Shown piece by piece: positions 21,446 to 32,850 of a stretch of 64,000 nt of DNA (its first letter is position 1; each line of letters starts with the position of its first letter). Below the pieces are notes generated by a model. It did not search any database. It was not told where the DNA came from and saw only the letters and a list, made by a program, of their open reading frames with translations. A program made the position numbers and the translations under genes. The stretch lies in assembly GCA_011316305.1 (NCBI GenBank), contig SAUG01000061.1:186001-250000 (forward strand), read 5' to 3'. The DNA is from Rusavskia elegans. Its lineage: Eukaryota; Ascomycota; Lecanoromycetes; Teloschistales; Teloschistaceae.

Positions 21446-23830
21446 ATGCTAATACTGACCAGAGAAACCCCCGTGGGGTACGCGCTGCTCAAAGCGAAGA
21501 GCTCCAAGCTGCTGAAGGAAAACCACTTCAAACCCGAAGAAGACACTGCGGAAAATATCTGTAGCCTGTACGTTCAAGACACATGTTCTGCGCCGTTCTC
21601 TGCACCATCAATCGTCGCTAACGGCCATTCTTCAACAGACTAAAATTGAGAGAATTCCATGCATTTGACAGCGCAGCAACCGGTACCCCTACCTGAAGAC
21701 CTTCGATCGTTTCAATCTCTGACTTGTGCAGCTCTTGAACAAAGTGCCGCGATTGTCGAAGGAAAGGTTACGCCCACACTTGCGGGCATGCTTGATGCGA
21801 TCAAAGATGAAAAGAAAGCATCCCTGGCAGTCGCAGATCCCAAACTTGGTATATGAACACTGTAATCTAGTCCACGATGATTGCTTACAGGCATGTCAGC
21901 GAACGCCATCAACAAGCTCCCACAATTGTCTCTTTCGCTCATCTCGGACGCCTCCACCGCCGACCTTTACCGCTCAATTCGCAACCATCTTTCCTCTTTG
22001 ATACCTGCGCTTGTTCCTGAAAAAATCAACACCATGTCGCTTGGTCTATCCCACTCCCTCTCGAGGCACAAGCTCAAATTCTCCCCCGACAAAGTGGATA
22101 CCATGATCATACAAGCCATCGCCCTTCTCGACGATCTCGACAAGGAACTCAATATCTATGCCATGAGAGTCAAGGAATGGTATGGCTGGCACTTTCCGGA
22201 GATGGCCCGGATCGTGAATGATAATTTGGCCTATGCTAAGATCATCATCGCCATGGGGATGCGCACAAATGCCGTGAATGCAGATCTGGCCGAAATATTA
22301 CCTGAAGAAATCGAGACTGCTGTCAAGGCGGCTGCGGAAGTCTCCATGGGCACCGAGATCACTTCCGACGATATGGACAACATTCGAGGACTTGCGGAAC
22401 AGGTCGTTTCCTTTACTGATGAACGGGCACAGCTCTCGAGTTACCTGGCCGCGCGAATGCAGGCGGTAGCTCCTAACCTGACAGCGTTAGTGGGAGAGCT
22501 CGTGGGAGCTCGTCTGATTGCACATGCCGGAAGCCTGATGAACTTGGCCAAGAGCCCGGCAAGCACAATCCAAATCCTCGGCGCCGAAAAGGCTCTCTTT
22601 AGAGCCCTCAAGACAAAGCACGACACTCCAAAATATGGACTCATCTATCACGCTTCCCTCGTTGGGCAGGCTACTGGGAAGAACAAGGGCAAGATTGCAC
22701 GTGTCTTGTCCGCCAAGGCATCATTGGGACTTCGCGTGGATGCTCTCGCAGATTGGAGTGCAGAAGGCGAAGGCAAAGGTGACGCAGTTGCCGAAGAAGA
22801 TAGGAATGCCCATGGAGTAGATTCTCGGCTCAAGGTTGAAAGACGTCTTGCGGCTCTGGAAGGAAAACCACTAAGATCGAAAGGGGTCGCGATAGCTCCA
22901 AATGGCGTTTCGATGCAGCCTGGGAAGTGGGAAGTAAAAGAAGCACGCAAATACAATCCGGATGCTGATGGTCTTGCCGGTGATGAGCCAGCTGCCACGG
23001 CACCAGTCTCTAAAAAGTCCAAGAGGGAGAAGCCGACTGGCTTAACGCAACTGATACAGGAAGTCAAAGACGACGCGCATTCGGAAGTATCAGCAAGCTC
23101 GGTGACAGAACAGGCCAAAGACAATGACGTAGAGATGGACGAGGCATCAGCTACACCTGAAGACAGGTCGCCGGCGCCGGTATCAGAGGGAGTCAAGGCT
23201 GCTAAAATCACAACAGCGCATAAGGCCCAAACATCAAACGGCGCTCTGGGCGATGACAAGTCCGAAACTATTTCAACCGTCCCTGATGATACTACTGATT
23301 CGCCTGCTTCACCCACCCAGCAAGAGAAGAATTGGCAATCCTCAATTCTCGGTAACACAAAGGAAGCGAAGAAGGCGCGGAAGAAAGAGCGCCATGAGCG
23401 TAAGATCGCCATGGCCGAAAAAAGAAGCCAGGAGAAGAAGGCGCGCAACGATCGGATCGCCCGGAGGCTCGATCGAAAAGATAGGCGACAGAAGAGGGTC
23501 GAACAGAAGGAGAGAAGGCAGGAGAGAGAGGATGATCAGTACAAGAATATGTCGGAACAGGCGGGGCTATCAGTCTCGCGGTACAAGCGAAAACTGGAGA
23601 GGGGTGAGATCAAATTCGATGCAGACGGGAAACCTACAGCCATCAGCAAGAAGGAGATCAAGAAGGCGAAGAAGGCAGCTGAAAAAGCCGAGAAGAACGG
23701 GGAGGCTCCGATTCAAGGGGTAAAAGGGGCTGAGGAGGTTGGGAAAAAACGGAAGCGAGACGCTGCCGAGGATGTAGATGTAGTAACGGGGAAACAGGAA
23801 AAAAAGAAGAAGAGAAAGGAGAAGGCTTGA
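21446..23830 (+). CDS. NOP58: Nucleolar protein 58, box C/D snoRNP core
   Basis: Exons are 21446-21567, 21639-21682, 21732-21848 and 21891-23830, giving 740 residues. Nop58 scaffolds box C/D snoRNPs that guide rRNA 2'-O-methylation in the nucleolus. The N-terminal domain ([24 protein letters not shown]) leads into the coiled-coil/NOSIC region, with [17 protein letters not shown] and [17 protein letters not shown]. The Nop domain has [20 protein letters not shown] (~296) and [13 protein letters not shown], then [16 protein letters not shown]. Introns are 71, 49 and 42 nt, the last with a short GTATAT...TTACAG structure. The C-terminal ~240 residues are an acidic then Lys/Arg/Glu-rich tail with KKEK-type repeats. 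This makes the protein longer than yeast Nop58 (~510), as is usual in filamentous fungi but toward the long end. Confidence 0.95.
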
Positions 23831-24189
23831 GGAGACTTCATGTTGGATTCATGTCTATATCGGGATGCATGTGTGGTAATCACGCAAGGCGTTCGTGGAC
23901 CGTCCTGAATAAGGGAGCCATCTGCGGCAGGCTTAGGATTGTATGTATTCATGCAAGAATCTTACAAATATTCATTTTTCCAAGGCTTCATGTCTTGCGT
24001 CTCGAAAACTGCCAGTTGGAAGTCGAAACCACACCCAATATTAATGTTGTAATTCCCATATACAAAACCAGTGCGACTCGCTCGGTATAGATTTTACGGC
24101 CTCTCCTTGGCGAATTTACTAAGGTACTAAGGTACTGCTACAGAGGATGACTCCGAAAGTTCTCACAATGCGCTAGCAATCTAGGTGGG
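23831..24189. other. Intergenic, NOP58 3' flank
   Basis: NOP58 3' UTR and spacer of normal base composition. No gene is seen. AT-richness rises sharply from about 24240. Confidence 0.4.
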
Positions 24190-24239
24190 GGCTCCGGGCG
24201 ACCGTAGGCTGCGGGCGGCTTTTAGCGCGTGGTGAGGAC

Positions 24240-25130
24240 TATTGGTGCGTTAATATAAGAAATATGGATAAACATGATGGTATTAAGTCTACTTTTCTTA
24301 TTTCTTAGCATGAGGTAATTTTAAATTAATCAAAATATTTTAATAGTTTTTAGCGCGGCTACTATTTATAGAATAAAAAAGATATATTTAATTGCTTGTC
24401 TGCGTAGTCTTTAGAGTTTCGAGCGGGATATAGAAATTTTCGTTTCGAATCCGTCCGACCGTCCCGAGCGGGTTTAGATCGGATTCGAATCGAGATTTAC
24501 TAGATTTAATAGTTTTTAAATTTAATTCCAGAAAATCTAATATAGGCGCTAAATTATATTAATTATAAATTCTAACTTTTTTATTTATTAAAATATTAGA
24601 AAAGCTAATTTACGCTAATTGAACGCTAATACTAGCGCGATAACTAATTAATTCGTCTTTCAAACGAGATAAATCCGCGAAAATCCGTTTATATTTTAAC
24701 TCGTTTATATTTTAACTAGACTGGCCGGTTCGAGTCGAATTTTCGTCGAACCGTCGGATATCCGATCCGATCTTGGCAATCCGACCCGGACTCGACCCGA
24801 CTAATAAATATATTTAATATATTATAATTTTAAATATTTTATTAAAATAATATATCCAGATAATATATTTCCTCGAATCAGAATTTTTCTAGCTAGCGTA
24901 GTTAATTAATTAGAATTTTTTTAGTAAATTTATATAAAAGTTATACTAGTTTTATATTTTTATACTAGGATTTAATAGTCTTGACGGATCGGATTGGATT
25001 ACGATTTAGGACCCGAAATCCGACCCGACGGCCAGTCTAATTCTAATCCGTTACATCCTTACCCGCAGATATCCTAACCCGGTTCGGGTCGGATTAGAGA
25101 CCCTAGAACCCGACCCGACCCAACCCGTTC
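24240..25130. repeat. AT-rich island with decayed repeat, RIP-like
   Basis: About 0.9 kb is strongly AT-rich with very few CpA/TpG steps while CpG is kept, the RIP pattern. Inside are many copies of short CGGGTCGG / CCGACCCG-type motifs (about 24450-24490, 24720-24810 and 24975-25130). TAGACTGGCCG occurs in plus orientation near 24716 and inverted near 25029-25040. Clustered subterminal motifs flanking a short AT-rich centre resemble the ends of a decayed hAT-like DNA transposon or MITE; the class assignment is inference. No transposase frame survives. A 75-codon minus frame at 25103-25330 overlaps its edge and may be a remnant. Confidence 0.45.
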
Positions 25131-25502
25131 CGAGGTCCAGTAGTCTTTTTAGCGTGTATACAGCGTGTATATACTATAACAGCAGTCGTTACGTCAAAGT
25201 CGCTGTTATAATTCAAAGATATTAACGAATCTATTAACGTAACGAAAAGATCACTATTAATTTCTTCGTGGGTATATGCCCAGCGTGGGGATACTTGTGT
25301 ACATAAATGCCTCACTCCTCCATAGTTCATAGGAAATCAGCTTGGAATTCTACAATCCAAGAAATATATAATTTATTATCATTTTTCGACGCAGACTATC
25401 CAACGGACGTCTCCCTATACCTTTCAGAAGTTCATTGAGCAGGTGGCTGCGCCGCAAATTCCCATACCCCGCTACAGTAGTAACTCCTCCGCCAGCAGAA
25501 CA
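25131..25502. other. Spacer after repeat island
   Basis: Composition returns to normal by about 25380. No gene is supported; it probably holds the 3' UTR of the minus-strand gene that follows. Confidence 0.3.
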
Positions 25503-26453
25503 TCAGATGCCCTTTTGCGTTTCCGCTGGCTTATCACCACCCCGCAACAGAAACCCCACCAACAGCCCGATCATCAAGATATTGCAGCACAACACCCCAA
25601 CCAACAGTACAACCACCAGAACCCCTAACCCGACCATCATCCCCATCCACGCCATCACAACCTCCCTGATCCCCCATTTCCGTACCGCTGCGAGCTGCTG
25701 CCGCAGGAGTCAATAGTTCTGGCCTCCGGGGTGCGCAGCCGCTGGAGCCAGCCCATGGCTGTTCGCCAGAGCACCCAGCGCGTAAACGCCCAGGTGGATG
25801 AAGGATTCCATGTGTTCTCTCGTGAAGCCGTTCTTGGCGGTGGCGCTCATGTGGTAGAGGGCATTGTGATGGGTCTTGTGGTAGTTGCGGGTGTTGGCTG
25901 AACCGGGCTGGGGCTCAGGAGGAGATGGTATTGTCGCTGGTGGTGGTTGGGGCGCAGTGGGACCTACCGGGGCTACAATGGCGCCTGCTCCGTTCTCGGA
26001 AGAAGTTGTTGGTGGTGCTGGGAGGGGGCTCGGTTGGTTGCTACTCTGCTCCTCTGGGTGGGCAGGTGGGAGGGAGCTTGGTTGGCTGCTCCCTGCTCCT
26101 GGATGGCTAGACGGGTTGATGTTGCCGCTCGCTGGTGAATGGGCACTCCTGTTCATCGTTGCTGGTTTGTGGGGAGAGAGTGGAGGTTGGGATGTGTTGG
26201 GGAAGGGCTGGGATGTGCTTAAAGGATTGGGCTCTTCGTCGTAAGTTCCCTCTGGTTGCTGTCCGGCTTCGTAGCGGTTTGCTTCATAATCGTGTCCAGA
26301 TGCCTCGTATGGCTGTTGGTGAGGCTGGTAATGAGATGGTTGTTCGAGGCTTTGGGGAGGGTATTGAGGAGACTGTTGTTCACGCTGGTATCGTAGTCGG
26401 AAGGCTGGTGCTTCGCCCTCATATTGGGCAGGTTGATTACCGTAGTTAGACAT
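25503..26453 (-). CDS. Q/P-rich protein, possible hydrophobic C-terminal tail
   Basis: A minus-strand frame from ATG 26453 to TGA 25710-25712 gives 247 residues rich in Gln, Pro, Ser and Tyr (MSNYGNQPAQYEGEAP...), likely disordered. A more ordered end contains NYHKTHHNALYHMSATAKNG and EHMESFIHLGVYALGALA. The same frame stays open for another 68 codons past the TGA, to TGA 25503-25505. That tail has a strong membrane-type segment (MMVGLGVLVVVLLVGVLCCN, then ILMIGLLVGFLL) preceded by basic residues. A 90-nt in-frame intron from GTTTAC (after HLG) to GCGGCAG, with a TATTGAC branch-like site, would remove the stop and join the tail, though the donor is atypical. Stop readthrough or two isoforms are alternatives. 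The 247-residue form is the conservative call. No family is recognised. Confidence 0.5.
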
Positions 26454-26722
26454 CTTCTTGCTGAGTTGGTTGTTCAGGATGAGATGCAGAGCGAGCGAGT
26501 TTCGTGAGCTGGATTTCCGACGGTGATGTTGCCTTGGCGGTGATAGGAGGTTATCCTCAGACGCCGTGGTTGCGATGGTATGCGAATGATGCTGGTCTGT
26601 TCAGAAGTTCGAGGGTGGAAGTAGACATTTATGCTGAGCGAAAGATCCAGCACGGAGGTATTACCACTTTGTTCTCTGAAGCGGTGTGTGGTATAGCCAG
26701 GTTGCTCCCAGCGTAGCTGCTG

Positions 26723-26899
26723 ACGCTGCATACCCTCGGTGCAAAATATTCGTCTGGACGGCACACTCCGGTAATATTCACTGGAGGGGATAAACGCAAG
26801 GCGGCGGAGGAACCTGCAGTGCAACGCTGTATACCCTCGGTGTAATCAGCGAGCGATATTCTGCACTTCGTAAACGTAAGGCGGCGGAAGAACCTGCAG
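26723..26899. repeat. Imperfect direct repeat, two copies
   Basis: Copy 1 (26723-26819) and copy 2 (26824-26899) both begin ACGCTG(C/T)ATACCCTCGGTG and both end with AAACG(C/T)AAGGCGGCGGA followed by AGAACCTGCAG or GGAACCTGCAG. Copy 2 is about 20 bases shorter in the middle. The repeat lies in the non-coding region upstream of the Q/P-rich gene. Confidence 0.75.
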
Positions 26900-27449
26900 C
26901 ATGGATGTGATGCTTGGAAGCGACAGAAGTGAGAAGGTACGGAGTAGGCTGTTCGGTGCTGTCTGTCTTCCTCCGATTTGCCCGACTGTCGGGCGTTGTT
27001 TATGCATGTTCTAACAATGTCATAAGACAGTGGCGTGACCTCAGAGATCTAGAAGCCGAGCTGCATGTGTCCACGGTAATGTTTACATGAAAGGCTTCGA
27101 AGTCGCTCGAAGTTGATTTTCCAGAGATAGCACGACTAAGAAATGCACAGATGATGCCTACAGACCTTAGCAACGTCTAGTTGCAGCCCCTATCAGCCTC
27201 CGACGTGGAGTCTTCAGAACCAGTCTCGTTGCGTCAACCAGCCCCAGAGGACGTCCCTCGTGATTGGAAAGGGCTATAGATGCCGTCGCTCCGATTGTAT
27301 GGGTACATACAACCTCTTAAACGGAATCTGCGCAAGAGATATAGCCCCCTTGAGAGAGCCATCCTAGCATTCTGAAAGTTTTAGGTTCATTTACTCCAAG
27401 AAGCTGCATCTAAAGGTGAGCTTTGAGTAGACGCCTGGATCGAGGACTC
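26900..27449. other. Intergenic, no gene seen
   Basis: Promoter region for the plus-strand gene starting at 27450. No other feature is supported. Confidence 0.35.
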
Positions 27450-29463
27450 ATGGCCAGCTCTGTACTGCCTTCCCACCGTCGGGTGCCCGTTGGGAGCCCC
27501 ACCAGAACTCTTGCAACACACATAGAGCCAAGCGCTGAAGCTAGAGCAAGATGGGGATTACTCGCTTTGTTGGCTGGGGTCTCATCCAAAGCTCGACCTG
27601 CTGACGAGGGACCATCTCCACCAGCCGAGGAGGAGCGCAAGACAGCGACTGGTAACCTAGACTTACGGAATCGTGACCCAGATCACGTTGAAGATGCTAC
27701 CAACGACGAGAGCCAGGACGTTCATAGCGGATCACAGCCTCGTCATAAACTGATCATGTCGGCGTGCCCTGGAATAGAGCCCTCCAAGTCGACGTTAAGA
27801 AAGGATTCCACCGGATCGCATTATAGACCCACGGATAATAAGACCGAAAGTCTTGATACTTTCACGGGCCAACCACAGGAAGATATCGATCCTTACTATC
27901 TTCAGGGGGCAGCATCATCTCCCCTAGGACGTGCATATTGGGATAGTGTGAAATGGGATTCAGAACCAGGCTTTGAGCCAGATCAGCCAAGCGCTGGAGA
28001 CAACGTCAATGGCAGAAAGTCCCCAAACGAACACCTTTCTGACTCTCGCCTTGCAAATGAGGATGAAAAAGAGGCGGAGGATGTCAACAACGTCAGATAT
28101 TCTACAGACATAAGCCACCCTGAACAGGGACAGCGTCGAGTAGAGTCGAATGTGGCCCATATGGGGATGAACACTGGTGACAAAGTAGGCTGTGAGACAA
28201 TGAATGTTGCTAGGGTGAGATTTGCAGGACCAAAGAAAGGGAGTTGGAATGAGGAGACTTGGGATAGACAGCCACTTTCACAGTTGCCCGAGACAACCCC
28301 ATCAACCAAGCCATCTCCAGGCAACAGGCAGACCGAATCACTGCGTGACTCTCCAAACGCAGCGCACCACAGTCCACAAAGTCAGTTTACTGCAACTCAT
28401 AACCTTGATCCTGAAGCTCTGTCCCGCTCATATGATGAAGTGCGAATGCACCACCACGGCTCTCCAAGACCGACTCAGAGCATCAATAAGGATTTCAGAA
28501 GCTCGATGGACAAGAGAAAGCCAGGAGAACAGGATTTGCCACCGCCGAAGAATTCGCATGGCACGTGGCGCAATGCAACTCAATGGCCCCAGTACCCAGA
28601 ACATACCGTTCTGCCAGCGTATTCTCAGTTCCCACGACGGCGAAAGTCCAGTGAACAGGGTGTAATCATAGGCTCAATGCCCACATATCCTGGTTCCAAC
28701 GGGAATACAGGCATGGAAGCCGTCGCAAACCACGGAGAAGTTCTAGGAGCAGAAAGACTCTCCTGTGCATGTGGAGAAGCTTCAGATCGAAAAAAGCCTT
28801 ACCAACTACACTCGCGAACCTTCTCGAATCAACGATTAGTGTATCACGATCAAACCGTAGAGCGGCCTATGGTCGAAGATCAACATACTCATCGTGACAG
28901 AGGAAGTCTTACGACAGAATCTTGCCTGCCACTTCCAAATAGCAGGTCACCCAGTCCCGGAGTATTTCGCCCTGATCAAAACCTGCAGACAGTCGGCAGG
29001 GACGGGAGTCATATGCGGCGAGATTATACTACTCGATCAAAGAACGAAGTGCACGACGGAACAGTCAAACACCAGAACCCTATCCCTGAGCATGCCTTGT
29101 CCGACGTCAACTCCAACCGGCCCGACTCTGTCCACAGCAACTACAACAATGACCAACATGATAAGGAACGCTCCGCTCCACCTGCCCAACTAGAACAGTA
29201 CCTCCACATATTCAAGCAACAAGCTCAGGCAATCATTGGAGAACCACATGACAATCCCGGATTCATAGAGCGTAAGTCACTCCATCGCGTTCGACCCCAG
29301 AACTTTCGCAGCCTTGATTGTTTAATATATATCAGGCAGGCGCAACTAAGAGCTGACTGGCATAAACACAGAAATGCTGCAACTACTGTTCAAAATCGGG
29401 GAGGACGCTTTGCCGGAAGTACAGAGAAGGTTGGGTGAGAATTTGCAACAGCGAGGACCATAG
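27450..29463 (+). CDS. Long disordered hypothetical protein
   Basis: Exons are 27450-29271 and 29372-29463, giving 637 residues from the first ATG (MASSVLPSHRR). The 100-nt intron has a GTAAGT donor. I prefer the acceptor AACACAG at 29371 over an earlier ATATCAG, because the earlier one meets a stop after three codons. The later one gives an amphipathic end (QMLQLLFKIGEDALPEVQRR). The body is polar and low-complexity, rich in Ser, Asn, Asp, Arg and His, with no signal peptide or membrane helix. Short ordered islands include ARWGLLALLAGVSS (~30) and QLEQYLHIFKQQAQAIIG (~600), a likely coiled coil. No known domain is recognised. The composition suggests a nuclear or scaffold protein; this is inference only. 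Confidence 0.6.
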
Positions 29464-30464
29464 CGGAATAAGGCTTAAGCAATGATAGAGTTCTACAGTA
29501 GTCTTGTAATCCAGCTGATGGCAGATTCCAGGTGGCCACCCATCCTGGAAAAGATTTGAGATGATAAGAGGTCTGTTGAGTCACAATTATTACAAGAAAC
29601 GGCATTACATTAAGCCCCCTTTGACTTCGGAAATATTAGTTTCAGTAGGTTGAATGCTTTGATCACCCTTTATCATGAAGCTGCGGTCGATATCATCTTC
29701 GGATTGCAATGACAAGTTAACAATTTGAATGCAACAACACGACATCCCCTTGTATCAAGCCAGAAGAGTAGAGCTTCGTTCAAGCCACAGGTGAATGCGG
29801 CCTTAGCAATTCCACCCGCTTATCGGCTGCATCTATAACGACTCGGAACAATAACTTAGGAAGTCCTCCGGGCGCACGCAAAATCCGATGTAACGCTGGG
29901 TCCTTCAATTGCAACATATGCTCGACAACAACCAAGTATGATCAAGCGCGTATAGTAACGTTTTTTAGTAGACCTTAGGACATGCATAAGGTAGTCGCGG
30001 ACATGTGCAAGAAGGTCTAGAATATCCTCTTGGCTGCATTGTTGCCGGTAGAGTTCTGCGCCTCCAGGGAGAACATCCTGTTTTGGTAAGCAATTGCCGC
30101 CTTCCGAGGTGTGAAAGTCGTCAGGTTAAGGGTGACTATGCTGACTTGCATTGAGGCGGAGTAACGGAGAATCCAGGTTACATCTGCGACTGAGCAGGCT
30201 TTCAGGTGACGGCCAGATCTCAACGGCATGTACGCCAAAGACGATGTTGGGATCGAGTGGATGGAGAAGATATTTCTCGAATTCGGCTATAAGTATGGCT
30301 TCGACGTGCCTTGGGAGAGGGTCGAACAAATTGCACTCCACAACTCCGTTGTCCTGTATCCTGCCAGTAGACTTTTCATCACATTAGCCCACCCTTACTA
30401 ACATCGAGGCTACTACACGTGTCGCCAGCAAGCACACCACCACTTCTAAAGACCTACCGACACC
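29464..30464. other. Intergenic, possible gene remnant
   Basis: One kb without a supported gene. A minus-strand frame at 30126-30341 has plausible protein composition (LPRHVEAILIAEFEKYLLHP) and could be a fragment of an old gene, but it has no clear start, splice partner or domain. Confidence 0.3.
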
Positions 30465-31841
30465 ATGGGCTACGGCTTCCCTACGGCGAACTACTTCGCC
30501 GAACCCATTGGTATTGGAGGAGGGGGAGGGAGCGAATTTACCGAATGCAAAGCCGACAAAGCCGTATTCGTCAAAAAGATAGGTTTCTGGTTCAACAAAC
30601 TCGGCCTACAAGCAATCCAAATAACCTACACGGACGACACCGAAAGCAAGACCTACGGGACGAAGCACAACGACTACAAAGAACTGACCCTCGGCGATAA
30701 AGAAACAATCACCCGAGCGGCTCTATGGGGCGACGGGACGGGAATACGCGCAGGCCGCATCGAGCTCGACACCAGCGGCGGCCAGAACTTTTGGGCCGGC
30801 AAGGACGTGAAAGGTCAGCAGGTTTATCCCGTCAAGACTGGCTCGGGGATTCTTGCCGGACTTTGTGGTCGCAGTGGGTATGATATCGACATGCTTTGCC
30901 TGATCTTCCTGCGTCCTGTTGCGCGGATCGAGACGAGCGATTTCAAGTATACGAACCTAAAGAGTGGGCCAGAACTCAGCAAACAGGGCATTGAAAAGAA
31001 GTGCTTGAAGACTACCACGGTCAAAAACGACACCGCTGCAGCAGACATCCCGTGGAAGTTCTCCGAGGCAGTCACAGTAACGGATACATACTCCATCAGC
31101 AACACCAAGACCCATCAGGTAGGTGCCAAACTGGGCGGGAAATTGACCGGCAAGCTCGAAGCAGGAATACCGTTGGTAACCAAGGCAGAAGTGGGCTGGG
31201 AAGTGTCAGCAGAAGCCAACTATTCCTACACGACGTCGGAACAGAAAACCGATCTCAAGACTTATACGCATACCCTGACCTGGGAACTTGCGGGCACGAT
31301 GAAGAAAGGAGATAAGCCGATCCTTTGCACAGGCTGGGCCACTTACGGGACCAGAGATTTCGACTACACCGCAAAGACGGTCTTGGTCTTCGAGAACCCA
31401 GACGCTCGACTTCCATTTGAAGAGAAGGGGAAGATGTCGGTCGTTCAGTGGACAGAGGCGTTTGCCAATGCGGAAGATGCCGAAGGGGTTCCCAGCGAAC
31501 CGGCGATGCTCCGCAGCGCTGCTCCCGCACCGACAGAGGATAGGGAGGCCATTGCTTCCGACAGCGAGGAAACACCAGCTCCCGCAATGCTACAGAGCGC
31601 AGCACCGGTGGAAACCGGCGAATCACCCTCTCTAGACACATCATCGCAACCACCAGCACAAGACCAACCGGCGCCAAGCCTGACACAGCGTAAGTTCCCT
31701 CCATCTTTCTTTCTACCTTGTGGCATGAATATCGTCGGAGAGTTGACTGTGGTGACAGACTTACAAACCATGGCCCTGAAATCGTTCCTTGCACCGATTT
31801 TTACGTCTTATCAAGGCAGTAATAGTCTCTTCGTTAAATGA
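30465..31841 (+). CDS. Jacalin plus aerolysin-type pore-forming-like protein
   Basis: The start is ATG 30465 (CACCATGG context). The frame is open to 31841 (458 residues). A 69-nt intron at 31690-31758 (GTAAGT...GACAG) is a multiple of three without stops; removing it gives 435 residues. Residues ~10-150 look like a jacalin-related beta-prism lectin: GIGGGGGSEFTECKADKAV, VKKIGFWFNKLGLQAIQITY, and the closing GSGILAGLCGRSGYDIDMLC, the usual GxxGxxxGxxxD/A end of that fold. Residues ~160-330 are Ser/Thr-rich alternating beta-strand sequence with an amphipathic hairpin-like stretch (GAKLGGKLTGKLEAGIPLV). This is typical of the aerolysin/ETX-MTX2 superfamily, as in natterin-like and zebrafish Dln1-type proteins. 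The C-terminal ~100 residues are a Pro/Ala/Glu-rich tail with a repeated AMLRSAAP / AMLQSAAP unit. No signal peptide is seen, so it would be cytosolic unless exported unconventionally. Confidence 0.75.
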   Translation: MGYGFPTANYFAEPIGIGGGGGSEFTECKADKAVFVKKIGFWFNKLGLQAIQITYTDDTESKTYGTKHNDYKELTLGDKETITRAALWGDGTGIRAGRIELDTSGGQNFWAGKDVKGQQVYPVKTGSGILAGLCGRSGYDIDMLCLIFLRPVARIETSDFKYTNLKSGPELSKQGIEKKCLKTTTVKNDTAAADIPWKFSEAVTVTDTYSISNTKTHQVGAKLGGKLTGKLEAGIPLVTKAEVGWEVSAEANYSYTTSEQKTDLKTYTHTLTWELAGTMKKGDKPILCTGWATYGTRDFDYTAKTVLVFENPDARLPFEEKGKMSVVQWTEAFANAEDAEGVPSEPAMLRSAAPAPTEDREAIASDSEETPAPAMLQSAAPVETGESPSLDTSSQPPAQDQPAPSLTQRKFPPSFFLPCGMNIVGELTVVTDLQTMALKSFLAPIFTSYQGSNSLFVK

Positions 31842-32603
31842 AATAGAGATGTTACAAACCCTGCAAGAGACTTCTTGATATAGCGTCGGATATTGATCAG
31901 CATAGCCTATGGTTCTTGATTGTTATAAAGAGGAATTGGAATTCATACAGTGGGTGTCTTGAGTTTGGGGAGATGACGGCCATTTCAGCGGTCATACTAA
32001 CCCCCGTTTACCATGTAAAGTCGGTGAGAATGGATCAAGCGCGTCGCGATCTTATTTGTATCAGAGTCGGCCGTGATACTACTGGTCGTTGTTGCCACTG
32101 CGTATGTAAATGTTGTAGAAAGGAAGAAGAATTCCTCGTGCGCGACCAAGGCGACAAAAGTACTTATCGGTCGGGTACTCGGGTTCACCCACCAACGCCG
32201 CACGCGAGTGGTCGCCTATAAGATTGGTATAGAGGAATATATTTCCATGTAGGGCCTTTGTCCGTGGTTATAATTGAACTATTATACATATGCATTTTAT
32301 TACCGTAGTTTTTATACGGCAATTATAATTGTTGTTTGTTGTAAAGTAGATGTGTTTCTAGGGCAGTGCACGATTGTAGACTAGACGAAAGGTATATTAT
32401 AAAACTAATTTATACTCTAGAAAAACTAGAGTATAGTCTAGTAATAAAGGAAAGAAAAAAGCGGGAAAGAATCGAAATCTGTTATAAACACAGGCGGCGT
32501 GCTTTAGGGAACGCGGTAGTATTTAATACAGCGCTGGATTTTCTATTACGCCTCGACAGGCAGAGATATATAGATAGGCCAGGTATTAGTATTAAAGAGT
32601 ATC
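31842..32603. other. Transition into AT-rich island
   Basis: Normal composition to about 32220, then increasingly AT-rich with a RIP-like pattern. The 85-codon plus frame at 32366-32623 is Lys/Arg/Ile-rich and probably a decayed transposon scrap, not a gene. Confidence 0.45.
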
Positions 32604-32720
32604 TTAGTAGTTTTAGTAAATAAATATTATAAATACTTTAATTTTAGTAGTTTTAGTAAGTAAATACTATAAATACTTAAATTTTAATAGTTTTAGTAAG
32701 TAAATATTCTAAGATAAAGC
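32604..32720. repeat. Tandem repeat, 40-bp period, about three copies
   Basis: Units start at 32604, 32644 and 32684 with TTAGTAGTTTTAGTAA(G/A) or a one-base variant and share the following TAAATA(C/T)TATAAATACTT. It lies just outside the outer LTR element. Confidence 0.8.
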
Positions 32721-32806
32721 TATTTTAGTTACTTTAATCTATAAATAATCTAAATAGTAGAAGGTTTTATTTATTTATATAAATTTCGAACTCGACGCCT
32801 TTATAG

Positions 32807-32850
32807 TATAACGTCCCTGTATATCAGAAGGCGTTGCGCTCGAGCCTAGC
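32807..32850 (-). repeat. Outer element LTR, outer fragment
   Basis: The first 44 bases of the interrupted 410-bp LTR. It ends in CTAGC, the target duplicated by the nested insertion. It matches 43256-43299 apart from transitions of the RIP type and a few others. Confidence 0.8.

Noticed and set aside
23253..23723. Arg-rich frame overlapping the NOP58 tail
   Set aside because: Frame-shifted shadow of the Lys/Glu-rich C-terminus of Nop58.
30126..30341. Minus-strand frame with protein-like composition
   Set aside because: Short, no ATG-supported gene structure and no recognisable motif; kept only as a possible remnant.
32366..32623. 85-codon frame in the AT-rich flank
   Set aside because: Composition is that of RIP-mutated sequence; no start context, domain or splice partner.
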